Shown here piece by piece: positions 40,123-49,442 of a stretch of 64,000 bases of DNA; the first letter of the stretch is position 1; the number at the start of each line of letters is the position of its first letter. The translations under genes and the position numbers were made by a program. Below the pieces are notes generated by a model. That model saw only the letters and a program-made list of their open reading frames with translations. It ran no database searches and was not told the DNA's origin. Origin of the DNA: Actinomadura viridilutea (GTDB lineage: Bacteria; Actinomycetota; Actinomycetes; Streptosporangiales; Streptosporangiaceae); the NCBI GenBank assembly GCA_003001795.1, contig PVNI01000023.1, forward strand, positions 51,921-115,920. The letters are read 5' to 3'.

Positions 40123-41213
40123 CAGTAGGCCAGCCCCAGCGAGTCCTCGGCGTTCTCCTTCGTGTACTCGCGGTCTTGGATGACGACCTTCTCGGGGATC
40201 GGGTGGCCCTCCAGGAACTTCTGCGCGGTGGAGAACGCCAGCGGCCCGAACCGCGGATTCGACTCAATCACCGCCTGCAGCCAGCCGTCGACGATGGCGC
40301 GCACCGCGCCGCGGGTGCCGTCGATGGAGACGATCTTGATGTCGCCGGGCTGCTTGCCCGCGCCCTTCAGCGCGGTCACCGCGCCCAGCGCCATCTCGTC
40401 GTTCTCGGCGTAGATGCCGTCGATGTCGGGGTTGGACTGCACGAGCTGCTCGGTGACCTGCTGGCCCTTCTCGCGGGTGAACTCGGCGGTCTGCTCGAAG
40501 GAGATCTGGATGCCGGGCGCCTTCTCCTTGATCCGGTCCTTGAACCCGTTGGTGCGGTCGGTGGTGACGTTGTTGCCGGGGGCGCCGAGCAGGATCGCGA
40601 CCTTGCCCTTGCCGCCCAGCGCCTTGATCATCTGGTCGGCGGCGCGCCGCCCCTGCTGGTAGAAGTCCGAGCCGATGAAGGTGAGGTAGTCGCCGCACGG
40701 CCTGGCGTTGATCTTGCGGTCGACGGTGATGATCGGGATCTTCTTGGCCGCCGCCTGCCGCAGCACCGGCTCCCATCCGTCGGAGTTGAGCGGCGCGATC
40801 ACCAGCAGCCGGGCGCCCTGCGCGATGAGCTGCTGCACGTCGGCGATCTGCTTGGAGAACTGCGACTGGGCGTTGGTGACGCGCAGCTTGGTGATGCCGA
40901 GCTTGGCCGCCTCGTCCTTGATGGACTTGGTCTCGGCGATGCGGAACGGGTTGGCCTCCTTCTCCGACTGGGAGAAGCCGACCACCGCCGATTTGAGGTC
41001 GAACTTCTGGCCGCCGAACTGCCGCAGCGTGCAGGTCGCCCCGGCGCCGCCTGCCGGGGACTGGGCGACCTGCTGCTGCGCCTGCGCGTCGGCGCCGCTC
41101 TGGGACGAGGCGTCGTCCTCGGTCTTGGCGCAGCCGCTCGCGGCGAGGGCGAGGGCGACGGCGGTGACGGCCGCGAGGGGCAGGTGACGGCAACGGCCTG
41201 ACTGCTTGCTCAT
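40122..41213 (-). CDS. Sugar-binding lipoprotein, YtfQ-like
   Basis: A 363-residue periplasmic-binding-protein-fold lipoprotein. The signal peptide ends in LAASGC with lipid-attached Cys28, followed by a Gln/Ala/Ser-rich linker. The core has VVGFSQSEKEANPFRIAETKSIKDEAAKLG, QIADVQQLIAQGARLLVIAPLNSDGWEPVL, ITVDRKI, FIGSDFYQQGRRAADQMI, GIYAENDEMALGAVTAL and IKIVSIDGTRGAVRAIVDGWLQAVIESNPRFGP, close to YtfQ (galactofuranose/arabinose binder). First gene of the importer proper; the upstream GH2 enzyme may supply its sugar. Confidence 0.9.
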   Translation of the reverse strand: MSKQSGRCRHLPLAAVTAVALALAASGCAKTEDDASSQSGADAQAQQQVAQSPAGGAGATCTLRQFGGQKFDLKSAVVGFSQSEKEANPFRIAETKSIKDEAAKLGITKLRVTNAQSQFSKQIADVQQLIAQGARLLVIAPLNSDGWEPVLRQAAAKKIPIITVDRKINARPCGDYLTFIGSDFYQQGRRAADQMIKALGGKGKVAILLGAPGNNVTTDRTNGFKDRIKEKAPGIQISFEQTAEFTREKGQQVTEQLVQSNPDIDGIYAENDEMALGAVTALKGAGKQPGDIKIVSIDGTRGAVRAIVDGWLQAVIESNPRFGPLAFSTAQKFLEGHPIPEKVVIQDREYTKENAEDSLGLAY

Positions 41214-41281
41214 CGGAAAACCTAACGTTCGGGCGGAGGGAGGTCGGGTCGGGCGGGGCGCGCCCCGCCGGGTGCGGGGGC

Positions 41282-41305
41282 GGGCGGCGCGCCGCGGCGC
41301 CGCCC
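41282..41305 (-). terminator. 9-bp hairpin between GH2 gene and importer
   Basis: GGGCGGCGC pairs with GCGCCGCCC across GCCGCG, 15 bases beyond the GH2 stop. It may end or partly attenuate the transcript before the binding-protein gene. Confidence 0.5.
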
Positions 41306-41319
41306 GCCGGCGGGACGGT

Positions 41320-43953
41320 TCAGTCGCAGCTGACCGGGGTCTCGTCGATCACGGCCCGGTTGGCGTCCCGGATCCGGTCGACGTCGGGCTTGACCACCGC
41401 GCGGTCATAGGTGATCAGTCCGTTCAGCTCGGTCTCCACGTCGGTGGTCTGGGTGTAGATCGCCGCGCTGAGCCCGGTGCAGGTGCGCAGCCTGCGCAGC
41501 TCCTCGGTCATCGCGACGTACCGGTCGGTGAGCGCCTTGGGGTCGGGCTCGACGGCGTACCCCCAGCCGCCGCCGGACCAGGTGTGCCCGAGGACCGGCA
41601 GCCCGAGTCCGCCGTACTCGCCGAGCACGGACGCGCGGGTGTCCGACGGCGCGCCCGGCGTGCCGGGGCCCGGGTAGATGTGGTAGTCCATCACGTCGCC
41701 GTTGCCGCCGTCGACGGCGCCGCAGCAGTTGATGCCGCTCATGTTGTTCACCAGGCGGGACGGGTCCCAGCTCTTGACCAGGTCGGCGATGCGGGCCTGG
41801 TCGTACTGGCCCCAGCCCTCGTTGAACGGCACCCACATGACGATGGACGGGTGGTTGCGGTGCTGGTCGACCATGGCGCGCAGCTCCGTCTCGAACTGGG
41901 CGCGGTCGGCGGCGTCGGCCGCGCCGAACATCGACGGCATGTCCTGCCACACCAGCAGGCCGAGCCGGTCGGCCCAGGCGTACCAGCGGTCCGGCTCCAC
42001 CTTGACGTGCTTGCGGACGGCGTTGAACCCGAGCCGCTTGGTCTGCTCGAGGTCAAAGCGCAGCGCCTCGTCGGTCGGCGCGGTGTAGATGCCGTCCGGC
42101 CAGAAGCCCTGGTCGAGCGGGCCGATCTGGAACACCGGTTCGCCGTTCAGCAGCATCCGGTTGACGCCGCCGACCTTCGTGACCTCGATGGTCCGCATGC
42201 CGAAGTAGCTGTCGACCCGGTCGAGGGCGCGGCCGCGGGCGTCGACGAGGGCGACGTCCAGGTCGTACAGGAACGGCCGGTCGGGCGACCACAGCTTCGG
42301 CTTCGGCACCGGCACGCGCAGCTCGGCGCCCACCGCTCCGGTCGCGCGGCCGACCACGCGGCGGCCGTCGCGGGCGGTGACGACGGCGCGGACGCCCTTC
42401 CCCGCGCCCTGCGCCTGGACGGTGACGCGCAGCGCCTGGCCGGCGACGTCGGGGGTGCTGCGCAGCGCGGTGACGTGGGCGGGCGCGACCGGCTCCATCC
42501 ACACCGACTGCCAGATGCCCGACGCGGGGGTGTACCAGATGTTGCCGGGGGTCTTGCGCTGCTTGCCGACGGCCTGCCCGTTCAGGTCGGTGGGGTCGTA
42601 CACGCCGACGATGAGCTCCTGCGGACCGCGTCCCGGCTTGAGCGCGTCGGTGACGTCCACGCTGATGCGGTCGTAGCCGCCCTTGTGCACGGCGACGCGC
42701 TTGCCGTTGACGTACACCGCGGACTCCCAGTCGACGGCGTCCAGGTGCAACAGGAGCCGCTGTCCGCCGCGCCCCACGCGCCAGCCGCTCGGGACGGTGA
42801 AGGTGCGGCGGTACCACATCCGCTCCTCGCTGCGCTGGAGGCCGGACAGCGCGGACTCGACGGGGAACGGCACGACGATCCGCTCGTCGAGGTTCCGGCC
42901 GACCGGGGGCTTCTCCCCCTCGCGGGCCGAGGCGAACTGCCAGGTCCCGTTCAGGCTCTTCCACTGCTTGCGCGTGAGCTGCGGACGGGGGTACTCGGGC
43001 AGCGGGGCGCGCGGGTCCACCTTGCTCGCCCACCGGGTCTTGATGGTGTACATCGATTCGTTCCAGGCCAGGACGTACTTGAACGCCTCCAGCGCCGTGC
43101 CGTCGCCGGTGGTGACGCCGCCCGCGCCGTCGTAGGTGACGCGCACGCCGTTGCCGGCGGGCTTGGGGATCGGGTGGACGAGCGTCAGCACCAGCGCGGA
43201 CGGGTCGGCGGCGTCGCGGGCGAGGGACTCGACCGGCCAGGGGGTGCCGCTGAGGGTGACCGTGAAGTGCTCGCGCGCGCTCGCGGGCGGCGCGGCCAGC
43301 GGCGCGGCGAAGCCGAGCCGCAGGGTCGTGCCGGACTCGTCCACGGCCGCCGCGCGCGGGCCCGCCGGTTCGAAGCCGTCGGGGAGGGTGAAGGCGGACG
43401 CGGGCACGATCTGCTTGGGCGTCGACGGGCTCTCCCAGCGCAGCCGCAGGTTGGAGCCGCCGTAGTGCTCGAAGTACTCGATCTTGAAGTCGTAGTCGAC
43501 GCCGGCCCGCAGGTCGATGGGCGCGCCGACCTTCTCCACGTCCCAGGTGTCGGTCCAGTTGTCGATGATCAGCCGGCCGTCGACCCACAGGCGGAAGCCG
43601 TTGTCACCGATCATGGAGAAGGTGTACGGCTCGGAGCGGTCGGGCCGGATCTTGCCGGTCCACCGCACCGTGACGTCGTCGGTCTGGCCGGTCAGCTCCC
43701 GGAACGCGCCCTCCAGGTCCGGCATCTCGATGTTGGGGTCGACGACGGTCGCCTTGAGCTCGCCGAAGTCGAACCGGCCGGGCCCGGTGCTGACGTAGTA
43801 GTCGCCCCGCAGGCCGCCGCGGGACTCGGCCTTCGCCGGGGCGGCGGCGGACGCCGGGAGCGCGGCGACGCACTGCCACACGAGGGCGGCGAACAGGGCC
43901 AGCAGGATCAGGGGTCGGGGTCTGGTACGGGAAGGGGGTCTCAGCGCTGTCAT
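41320..43953 (-). CDS. Secreted PA14-containing GH2 glycoside hydrolase
   Basis: An 877-residue secreted enzyme. The signal peptide (LILLALFAALVWQCVAALPASAAAP) leads to a PA14 carbohydrate-binding domain (about 46-185: LRGDYYVSTGP, VRWTGKIRPDRSEPYTFSMIGDNGFRLWVDGRLIIDNW), a Big/linker region, then a GH2 sugar-binding domain (WYRRTFTVPSGW, VYVNGKRVAVHKGGYDRISVDVT) and TIM barrel. Acid/base Glu is in VPFNEGWGQYD and the nucleophile Glu in VLGEYGG. ATG 43953 is preferred to 44058. Specificity (beta-galactosidase, glucuronidase, galactofuranosidase or other) is not readable. Precedes the sugar importer on the same strand and is divergent from deoR. Confidence 0.88.
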   Translation of the reverse strand: MTALRPPSRTRPRPLILLALFAALVWQCVAALPASAAAPAKAESRGGLRGDYYVSTGPGRFDFGELKATVVDPNIEMPDLEGAFRELTGQTDDVTVRWTGKIRPDRSEPYTFSMIGDNGFRLWVDGRLIIDNWTDTWDVEKVGAPIDLRAGVDYDFKIEYFEHYGGSNLRLRWESPSTPKQIVPASAFTLPDGFEPAGPRAAAVDESGTTLRLGFAAPLAAPPASAREHFTVTLSGTPWPVESLARDAADPSALVLTLVHPIPKPAGNGVRVTYDGAGGVTTGDGTALEAFKYVLAWNESMYTIKTRWASKVDPRAPLPEYPRPQLTRKQWKSLNGTWQFASAREGEKPPVGRNLDERIVVPFPVESALSGLQRSEERMWYRRTFTVPSGWRVGRGGQRLLLHLDAVDWESAVYVNGKRVAVHKGGYDRISVDVTDALKPGRGPQELIVGVYDPTDLNGQAVGKQRKTPGNIWYTPASGIWQSVWMEPVAPAHVTALRSTPDVAGQALRVTVQAQGAGKGVRAVVTARDGRRVVGRATGAVGAELRVPVPKPKLWSPDRPFLYDLDVALVDARGRALDRVDSYFGMRTIEVTKVGGVNRMLLNGEPVFQIGPLDQGFWPDGIYTAPTDEALRFDLEQTKRLGFNAVRKHVKVEPDRWYAWADRLGLLVWQDMPSMFGAADAADRAQFETELRAMVDQHRNHPSIVMWVPFNEGWGQYDQARIADLVKSWDPSRLVNNMSGINCCGAVDGGNGDVMDYHIYPGPGTPGAPSDTRASVLGEYGGLGLPVLGHTWSGGGWGYAVEPDPKALTDRYVAMTEELRRLRTCTGLSAAIYTQTTDVETELNGLITYDRAVVKPDVDRIRDANRAVIDETPVSCD

Positions 43954-43974
43954 CCCTGGTGATCCTCTGCTGTG

Positions 43975-44200
43975 GGGGTGGGTGGATCGGGGACGGATGG
44001 ATCGCGGGGCCGATCGAAACGAACAGATCTGAACCGTTGATCGATCCCAACCAAGCACCGAACGATCGCGTCCGTCAAGAGAGAACGGTCAGATTCGATC
44101 TGAAACGATCCGACCTGACAGGTCCCGGCCGCATTCGAGCCCCGCGCCCACCGGCGCCTCTGACTGACTACGATCAGAATCGGTCGAATCGTTTCGGCCG
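43975..44200. promoter_or_regulatory. Cluster of GAAnCGATC-type operator words between GH2 gene and deoR
   Basis: This divergent promoter region is crowded with related words on both strands: CGATCGAAACGAACAGATC (44011-44029), GAACGATCG (44060-44068), TCGATCTGAAACGATC (44095-44110) and, reversed, CGATTCGACCGATTC (44175-44189). The pattern suggests repeated binding by the adjacent DeoR protein. Similar words recur after deoR at 45050-45130. Confidence 0.5.
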
Positions 44201-44227
44201 CCGAGTCGAAGGCGGAGCTGGGAGACA

Positions 44228-45034
44228 GTGAGCGAGAACCAGGGACCGGCGGACGCGCGCAGGCCGGTGTTCGCCGCCGAACGCCGCAGACGCATTCTGG
44301 AGCTGGTCCGGGCCAACGGCGCGCTGTCGCTGCGCCAGCTCGCCGAGGCGGTGCAGTCGTCCGAGGTCACCGTCCGCCGGGACGTGCGGGCGCTGGAGGC
44401 CGACGGCCTGCTCAGTCGGCACCACGGCGGCGCCTCGCTGCCCGGCGAGCTGTCCCGCGAGCCCACCCACCTGCAGAAGGCGCAGGTCGCCGCGGCCGAG
44501 AAGGCCGCCATCGCCGACCTGGCCGCCGCCCTGGTGGAGGACGGGGACGCGATCGTCGTCGGGCCCGGCACCACGACGCTGGCGCTGGCGCAGCGGCTGA
44601 CCGGCCGCACCGAGCTGGCCGTGGTCACCAACTCGCTGCTGGTGGCGCAGGCGCTGGCCGGATCGCCGCGGATCGAGGTGATGCTGACCGGCGGCCTGCT
44701 GCGCGGGTCCACCCAGGCGCTGGTCGGCAGCGAGGCCGAGCGGGCCCTCGCCGGGCTGCGGGTGCGCCGGGCGTTCATCTCCGGCAACGGGCTCACCGCC
44801 GAGCGCGGACTGTCCACGCCCAACCTGCAGGTCGCCAGCGCCGACCGCGCCCTGGCGGCGGCGGCCGAGGAGGTCGTGGTGCTCGCCGACCACACCAAGA
44901 TCGGAGTGGACACCATGGTGCAGACCGTGCCGGCCGAGCGCATCGACCACCTGGTCACCGACGAGCGCGCGCCGCAGGAGGAGCTGGACGAGCTGAGCGC
45001 CCGCGGCGTCCGCCTCCACGTGGCCCGCCTCTGA
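44228..45034 (+). CDS. DeoR-family sugar-phosphate-responsive repressor
   Basis: A complete 268-residue DeoR regulator. The N-terminal HTH (RRRRILELVRANGALSLRQLAEAVQSSEVTVRRDVRALEADGLLSRHHGGA, about 19-70) is followed by the effector domain with DGDAIVVGPGTTTLALAQRL, VVTNSLLVAQAL, VMLTGGLLRGSTQALVGSEAE, AFISGNGLTAERGLSTPN and VVLADHTKIGVD. GTG start with GGAGACA upstream. Divergent from the GH2 gene, with operator-like words on both sides. It probably represses the GH2-importer operon and perhaps the orphan ATPase downstream. Confidence 0.9.
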   Translation: MSENQGPADARRPVFAAERRRRILELVRANGALSLRQLAEAVQSSEVTVRRDVRALEADGLLSRHHGGASLPGELSREPTHLQKAQVAAAEKAAIADLAAALVEDGDAIVVGPGTTTLALAQRLTGRTELAVVTNSLLVAQALAGSPRIEVMLTGGLLRGSTQALVGSEAERALAGLRVRRAFISGNGLTAERGLSTPNLQVASADRALAAAAEEVVVLADHTKIGVDTMVQTVPAERIDHLVTDERAPQEELDELSARGVRLHVARL

Positions 45035-45049
45035 CCGCGCCGGCCCGCC

Positions 45050-45135
45050 CGAACCTGATCGAATCCGATCGGCTGTGACCGAACCTGCCCCGAATCGTTC
45101 CACGATCGTTACCCGGACCGATCAGCATCGGTGCA
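45050..45135. promoter_or_regulatory. Second operator-word cluster before orphan ABC ATPase
   Basis: CTGATCGAATCCGATCGG (45055-45072) and CGAATCGTTCCACGATCGTT (45091-45110), then CCGATCAGCATCGG (45118-45131), repeat the GATCGAA/AACGATC words found before deoR. Likely bound by the same regulator. Confidence 0.45.
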
Positions 45136-45180
45136 TCGGGAGCCGAGCCGCGCGGCGGCCGGAGGTTCCGGGAGGCGAGC

Positions 45181-46746
45181 GTGGCGGAGAGAGTTCTGGA
45201 GGCCGCCGGGATCCTCAAGAGGTTCCCCGGGGCCGTGGCGCTCGACCATGCGTCCCTCACCCTCGTCCCCGGCGAGGTGCACGCGCTCGTCGGGGAGAAC
45301 GGCGCGGGCAAGTCGACCCTGCTCAAGGTGCTCGCGGGCGTGCACCGGCCGGACGCGGGCGAACTGCGCGTCGCGGGCGAACCGGTCCGCTTCAACGGGC
45401 CGGGGGACGCCCAGCGCGCCGGGATCGGCGCCGTCCACCAGGACGCGAGCCTGCTGCCGCTGATGAGCGTGGCACGCAACCTCCTCCTCGGCCGCGAGCC
45501 CCGCACCCGGCTCGGCCTGATCGACGTCGCCCGCATGAACGCCCGGGCGCGGGAGATCCTCGACCGGTACGGGGTGGCCGCCGACGTCCGCCGCCCGCTG
45601 GGGTCCCTGCCCGCCGGCACCCGCAGACTGGTCGCGCTGGCCCGCGCCTGCTTCGTGGGCACGCGGGTGGTCGTCCTGGACGAGCCCGCCGCGTCCTTGG
45701 AGCCCGCCGAGGCCGCGACGCTCCGGCGCGCCGTCGAGTCGCTGCGCGCCGAGGGCCGCGCCGTCGTCTACGTCAGCCACCGGTTGGAGGACCTGTTCGA
45801 GTTCTGCGACCGCGTGACGGTGCTGCGCGGGGGCCGCGTCGTGCACACCGGGCCGCTGGCGACGCTGGACCGCCTCTCCCTGGTCTCGCTCATGCTGGGC
45901 CGGGGCCGTGTCCCACGTCCCCGCGTCCGGACCGCAGCGCCGCCCCCGGCCGTGCCCGTTGCCGTCCCCGCTCCCCCGCCGGAGCCCGTGGAGGAGGACC
46001 CGCCCTACCTGCAGGCCACCGGCCTGACCCGCAAGCACTCCCTGTCCGGGGTGTCGATCGCGCTGCGCCGAGGCGAGGTGCTGGGGCTCGGCGGGCTGCT
46101 CGGCGCGGGCCGTACCGAGACCGCCAAGGCCATCGCGGGGGCGCTGCCGCTGGACGCGGGCCAGGTCATCGTCGCGGGCACGCCGCTGCGCAAGCGGTCC
46201 ATCACCGGCGCCATCCGGGCCGGCGTCGGCCTGCTGCCCGAGGACCGCGCCGCCGAAGGTCTCGTCCCGTCGCTGTCGGTCCGCGACAACATCGCCCTCG
46301 CGGCGCTGCCCCGCCTGTCGCGGTTCGGCGTCGTCTCGACCGCGCGCATCGACCGCGTCGTGGGCGCGTTCATGCGCCGCCTGCACATCACCGCCGCCTC
46401 GCCGCACCAGAAGGTCCGCGAGCTGTCGGGCGGCAACCAGCAGAAGGTGCTGCTGGCCCGCTGGCTGGCCACGCACCCCAAGGTCCTGCTGCTGGACGAG
46501 CCGACGCGGGGCGTGGACGTGGGCGCCAAGGCCGAACTGCAGGACCTGCTGGACGAGCTGGCCGTCGAAGGGCTGGCCGTCCTGCTCATCTCCTCCGACC
46601 CGCGCGAGCTGGCGGAGGGCTCCGACCGGGTCGTCGTGATGCGCGAGGGCGCCATCGCCGCCGAACTGGTCGGCCCGCAGATCACCGAGGACGCCATCAT
46701 GTCCGCCCTCGCCACCGCCCGGCCGGCGGCGACGGGCGGCCGGTAG
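45181..46746 (+). CDS. Orphan sugar ABC ATPase, paralogue of the YtfR-like protein
   Basis: A 521-residue double ATPase very similar to the protein at 38557-40122, including the shared stretch MSVARNLLLGREPRTRLGLID. NBD1 has GENGAGKST and VVVLDEP but a drifted signature (LPAGTRRLVALARA); NBD2 has LGAGRTE, LSGGNQQKVLLARWL and LLLDEPTRGVDVGAK. A Pro/Ala/Val-rich linker (APPPAVPVAVPAPPPEPVEEDPP) joins the halves. GTG start has GGGAGGCGA upstream. No permease or binding protein follows. It may serve permeases coded elsewhere, e.g. with the orphan binding protein at 50786. Confidence 0.9.
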   Translation: MAERVLEAAGILKRFPGAVALDHASLTLVPGEVHALVGENGAGKSTLLKVLAGVHRPDAGELRVAGEPVRFNGPGDAQRAGIGAVHQDASLLPLMSVARNLLLGREPRTRLGLIDVARMNARAREILDRYGVAADVRRPLGSLPAGTRRLVALARACFVGTRVVVLDEPAASLEPAEAATLRRAVESLRAEGRAVVYVSHRLEDLFEFCDRVTVLRGGRVVHTGPLATLDRLSLVSLMLGRGRVPRPRVRTAAPPPAVPVAVPAPPPEPVEEDPPYLQATGLTRKHSLSGVSIALRRGEVLGLGGLLGAGRTETAKAIAGALPLDAGQVIVAGTPLRKRSITGAIRAGVGLLPEDRAAEGLVPSLSVRDNIALAALPRLSRFGVVSTARIDRVVGAFMRRLHITAASPHQKVRELSGGNQQKVLLARWLATHPKVLLLDEPTRGVDVGAKAELQDLLDELAVEGLAVLLISSDPRELAEGSDRVVVMREGAIAAELVGPQITEDAIMSALATARPAATGGR

Positions 46747-46749
46747 CCG

Positions 46750-47292
46750 TCAACGCCGCGCGTGGCGGATCTTCACCCGTCCGAACCCCGTGCTCCCGGA
46801 GATCCGGATCGTCGGCCCGTCGGCACGAGGGCGGCGCGGGGGCGTGTACAGCGCGTCCTTCCACGTGGTGCGCAGCCCGTCGAGGTCGACGACCGCGTCG
46901 CGCGGCACCGTGATCTTCGCTCCGCCGGTGCCGAGCCGCAGCTCGATGTCGACCACCGGATGCTCGATGACCGCCCGCGACAGGTTCAGGTCCACCTTTC
47001 CGAACGCGGACTCGATCGTGAGTCTCCGCGGCACCCGCCAGGCGCCGCGCCGCCGAATCCGTCCGGCCATCACGGAGATCGTGGACGCGGCGTCCGGCTT
47101 CACCCCTGGGAGCGAGACCAGGGCCTGCCCCAACTCCCCGTGCGTTTTCGCGGTGAGCGCGCGCTGCAGGCGTTCGTCCATCTCCTCATGGGAGATGTGC
47201 CCTTCGGCGTACGCCTCCTGGAGGCGCTTCACAGCCGCGTCACGGTCGTCCTCGCTGACCAGTGACGGGGGGTCGTCCGGCCGAGAAGTCAC
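46750..47292 (-). CDS. DUF1707 / LiaF-like-domain protein
   Basis: A 180-residue cytoplasmic protein. The N terminus is a DUF1707 domain (VSEDDRDAAVKRLQEAYAEGHISHEEMDERLQRALTAKTHGELGQALVSLP, about 12-62). The C terminus is a beta-rich LiaF/YvqF-like domain (IESAFGKVDLNLSRAVIEHPVVDIELRLGTGGAKITVPRDAVVDLDGLRTTWKDAL), here ending in GSTGFGRVKIRH. There is no membrane segment. Such proteins are linked with cell-envelope stress control. Start codon GTG at 47292. Confidence 0.82.
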   Translation of the reverse strand: MTSRPDDPPSLVSEDDRDAAVKRLQEAYAEGHISHEEMDERLQRALTAKTHGELGQALVSLPGVKPDAASTISVMAGRIRRRGAWRVPRRLTIESAFGKVDLNLSRAVIEHPVVDIELRLGTGGAKITVPRDAVVDLDGLRTTWKDALYTPPRRPRADGPTIRISGSTGFGRVKIRHARR

Positions 47293-47397
47293 CGTTCCAC
47301 TCTAACGCCGCAGATCACACCACATGCCCCGGCGAATTCTCGGTCCGCCTCAGCGACGGGCGGAATGCGCTGGGGGCGGCCGCGGGTTGTCGCGCGT

Positions 47398-48084
47398 ATG
47401 ACGACCATCGGTTTGATCGGAAGCGGCAACATCGGCGGCACCGTGGCGAGGCTGGCCGTCGCCGCGGGCTACGACGTGGTGCTGAGCAATTCGCGCGGCC
47501 CCGAAACCTTGAAGGGACTCGTCGGCGAGCTCGGCCCGCACGCCCGGGCCGCCACTCCCGCGGAGGCGGCGGAGGCCGGCGACCTCGTCGTGGTGACGAT
47601 CCCGCTGCGGGCCTACCGCGAGGTGCCCGTCGCACCGCTGGCGGGCAAGATCGTTATCGACACCGACAACTACTACCCGGAACGGGACGGGCGGTTCCCC
47701 GAGCTGGACGACGAGTCCACCACCACCAGCGAGCTGCTGCAGGCGCACCTGCCGACGTCGAAGGTGGTCAAGGGGTTCAACAACATCTACTTCAAGCACC
47801 TGCTCGCGCTGGCGCGCCCGGCGGGGTCGCCGGACCGCACGGCGCTGCCGATCGCCGGGGACGATGGCGCCGCGAAGGCCGCGGTCACCGAGTTCTTCGA
47901 CCGGATCGGCTACGACGCGGTCGACGTGGGCCCGCTCGCGGAAGGGTGGCGCTTCCAGCGCGACACGGCCGCCTACGCCTCCCTCTACGCCGCCGACGAA
48001 AGCTGGGCGAAGGCGGTTCCGGTGGACGCCGCCAAGCTGCGCGAGGCTCTCGCCGCCGCCCGACGCTACGCCGACATGCGCTGA
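47398..48084 (+). CDS. NADPH-dependent F420 reductase-like oxidoreductase
   Basis: A 228-residue dinucleotide-binding protein. TIGLIGSGNIGGTVARLAVAAGYDVVLSNSRGPETL at 3-38 is the NADP-binding fold, with Ser-Arg after the second strand favouring NADPH; then VVVTIPLRAYREVPVAPLAGKIVIDTDNYYPERDG and VVKGFNNIYFKHLL, as in the Fno/NADP oxidoreductase coenzyme F420-dependent family. It may act on F420 or on another substrate. Start ATG 47398; the ribosome site is weak. It converges on the photolyase gene. Confidence 0.8.
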   Translation: MTTIGLIGSGNIGGTVARLAVAAGYDVVLSNSRGPETLKGLVGELGPHARAATPAEAAEAGDLVVVTIPLRAYREVPVAPLAGKIVIDTDNYYPERDGRFPELDDESTTTSELLQAHLPTSKVVKGFNNIYFKHLLALARPAGSPDRTALPIAGDDGAAKAAVTEFFDRIGYDAVDVGPLAEGWRFQRDTAAYASLYAADESWAKAVPVDAAKLREALAAARRYADMR

Positions 48085-48092
48085 GTCTTCCG

Positions 48093-49385
48093 TCAGGTGA
48101 GGTCGATGATGGGGGGCGGGTAGGCGATGGAGCGGCGTGCCTCGTCGGGGAGCGTCCACGGGTGGCGGACGTGCGGCGCGGGGACGTCGGCGAGCTCGGG
48201 CACGTACGTGCGGACGTAGTCGCCGCTCCGGTCGTACTTGGCGGCCTGCCTGAGCGGGTTCATCACCTGGTCGGGGCGGGTGGCGTTGCCGGTTCCGGCG
48301 CCCCATTGCCAGTTGCCCGCGTTGTCGGCGACGTCGCCGTCGACGAGCCAGTCGCCGAAGTGGGCCAGGCCCTCCCGCCAGTCGACGCCCAGGGTCCTCG
48401 TCAGGAACGACGCGGTGATCAGACGGGCCCGGTTGTGCATGAAGCCCTCGCGGTGGAGTTGGCGCATGCCCGCGTCGACGACGGGCACGCCGGTCGCGCC
48501 CTCGCACCAGGCGTCCAGGACGTCGCGCTCGAGGTTCCAGCGCCGTCCGCGAGGCCGGTAGTCGCGGCGGGGCAGCTCGGGGAACGCCGCCATGACCTGG
48601 TGGTGGAAGTCGCGCCAGGCGAGCTGCCGCCGGTAGGCCCCGCCGGCCGCGTTCGCCAGCTCCAGCGGTGAGATGCAGCCGAACTTCAGGTACGGGCTGA
48701 GCCGGGACGTGCGGTCGGCGGCGAGGTCGTCGCGGGTCTCCTCGTAGGCGGCGGCGTCCGTGCGCAGCCACCTCTCCATGCGTTCACGTCCGGCCCGTTC
48801 GCCTCCCGGCGGCAGGCACGGGGACAGCGGGCCGGAGGTCAGGTCCTCCAGTCGCGGCAGCGGGCCGGGGTCGACGCCGTCGGGGAGGCTGATGCGGGCG
48901 GGCGTGTCGGCGACGGGACGCCATCGGGCCGCCTCCCAGGCCCGCCAGTACGGGCTGAACACGCGGTAGTGGTCCCCGTTGGACGGGAGGAGCGCACCGG
49001 GCGGCACCACCGTGACGCCCGGGTGCGCCGACACGTCGAGCCGCAGGCGGCGCAGCGCCGCCAGGCGTCGCGCCCCGAACGCCGACCGTTCGTCGGCGAG
49101 CGTCACCGTGCGGGCGCCGGTCTGCTCGGCGATCCGGGCCGTGTGGGCGACGGGGTCGCCGCGGCGGACCACCAGGTCGCCGCCCAGGCCGCGCAGCGAC
49201 GCGCGCAGGTCGGCGAGGCAGTCGAGGAGGAACCGGACGCGGTTGGGCGCGGCGAACCGTCCGTTCAGGATGGCGTCGTCGAACACGAACAGCGGCACGA
49301 CCCGTTCGGCCCGGCACGCCGCCGCCAGCGCGGGGTTGTCCCGGATCCGCAGGTCGCGGGTGAACAGCATGATCGAGACGTCCAT
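48093..49385 (-). CDS. phr: Deoxyribodipyrimidine photolyase
   Basis: A 430-residue light-driven DNA repair flavoprotein of the class I CPD photolyase group. The N-terminal antenna domain has MLFTRDLRIRDNPALAAACRAERVVPLFVFDD. The FAD domain has SRLSPYLKFGCISP, LAWRDFHHQVM, WCEGATGVPVVDAGMRQLHREGFMHNRARLITASFLTRTLGVDWREG and DGDVADNAGNWQWGAGTGNATRP, including the Trp chain and the Asn-containing N-x-G-NWQW motif. Closely abuts the convergent F420-reductase-like gene; if its antenna is a deazaflavin, F420 chemistry nearby would be meaningful, but this is speculation. Confidence 0.95.
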   Translation of the reverse strand: MDVSIMLFTRDLRIRDNPALAAACRAERVVPLFVFDDAILNGRFAAPNRVRFLLDCLADLRASLRGLGGDLVVRRGDPVAHTARIAEQTGARTVTLADERSAFGARRLAALRRLRLDVSAHPGVTVVPPGALLPSNGDHYRVFSPYWRAWEAARWRPVADTPARISLPDGVDPGPLPRLEDLTSGPLSPCLPPGGERAGRERMERWLRTDAAAYEETRDDLAADRTSRLSPYLKFGCISPLELANAAGGAYRRQLAWRDFHHQVMAAFPELPRRDYRPRGRRWNLERDVLDAWCEGATGVPVVDAGMRQLHREGFMHNRARLITASFLTRTLGVDWREGLAHFGDWLVDGDVADNAGNWQWGAGTGNATRPDQVMNPLRQAAKYDRSGDYVRTYVPELADVPAPHVRHPWTLPDEARRSIAYPPPIIDLT

Positions 49386-49442
49386 CGCGGCCTCCCGGCG
49401 TCACCGTTCCCCGCACGGCGGGCCGCGCACGTCGCGGGCGGG

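Noticed and set aside
41206..43962. 918-codon plus-strand open frame
   Set aside because: Shadow of the GH2 gene; Arg/Val/Asp-rich composition with no recognisable domain.
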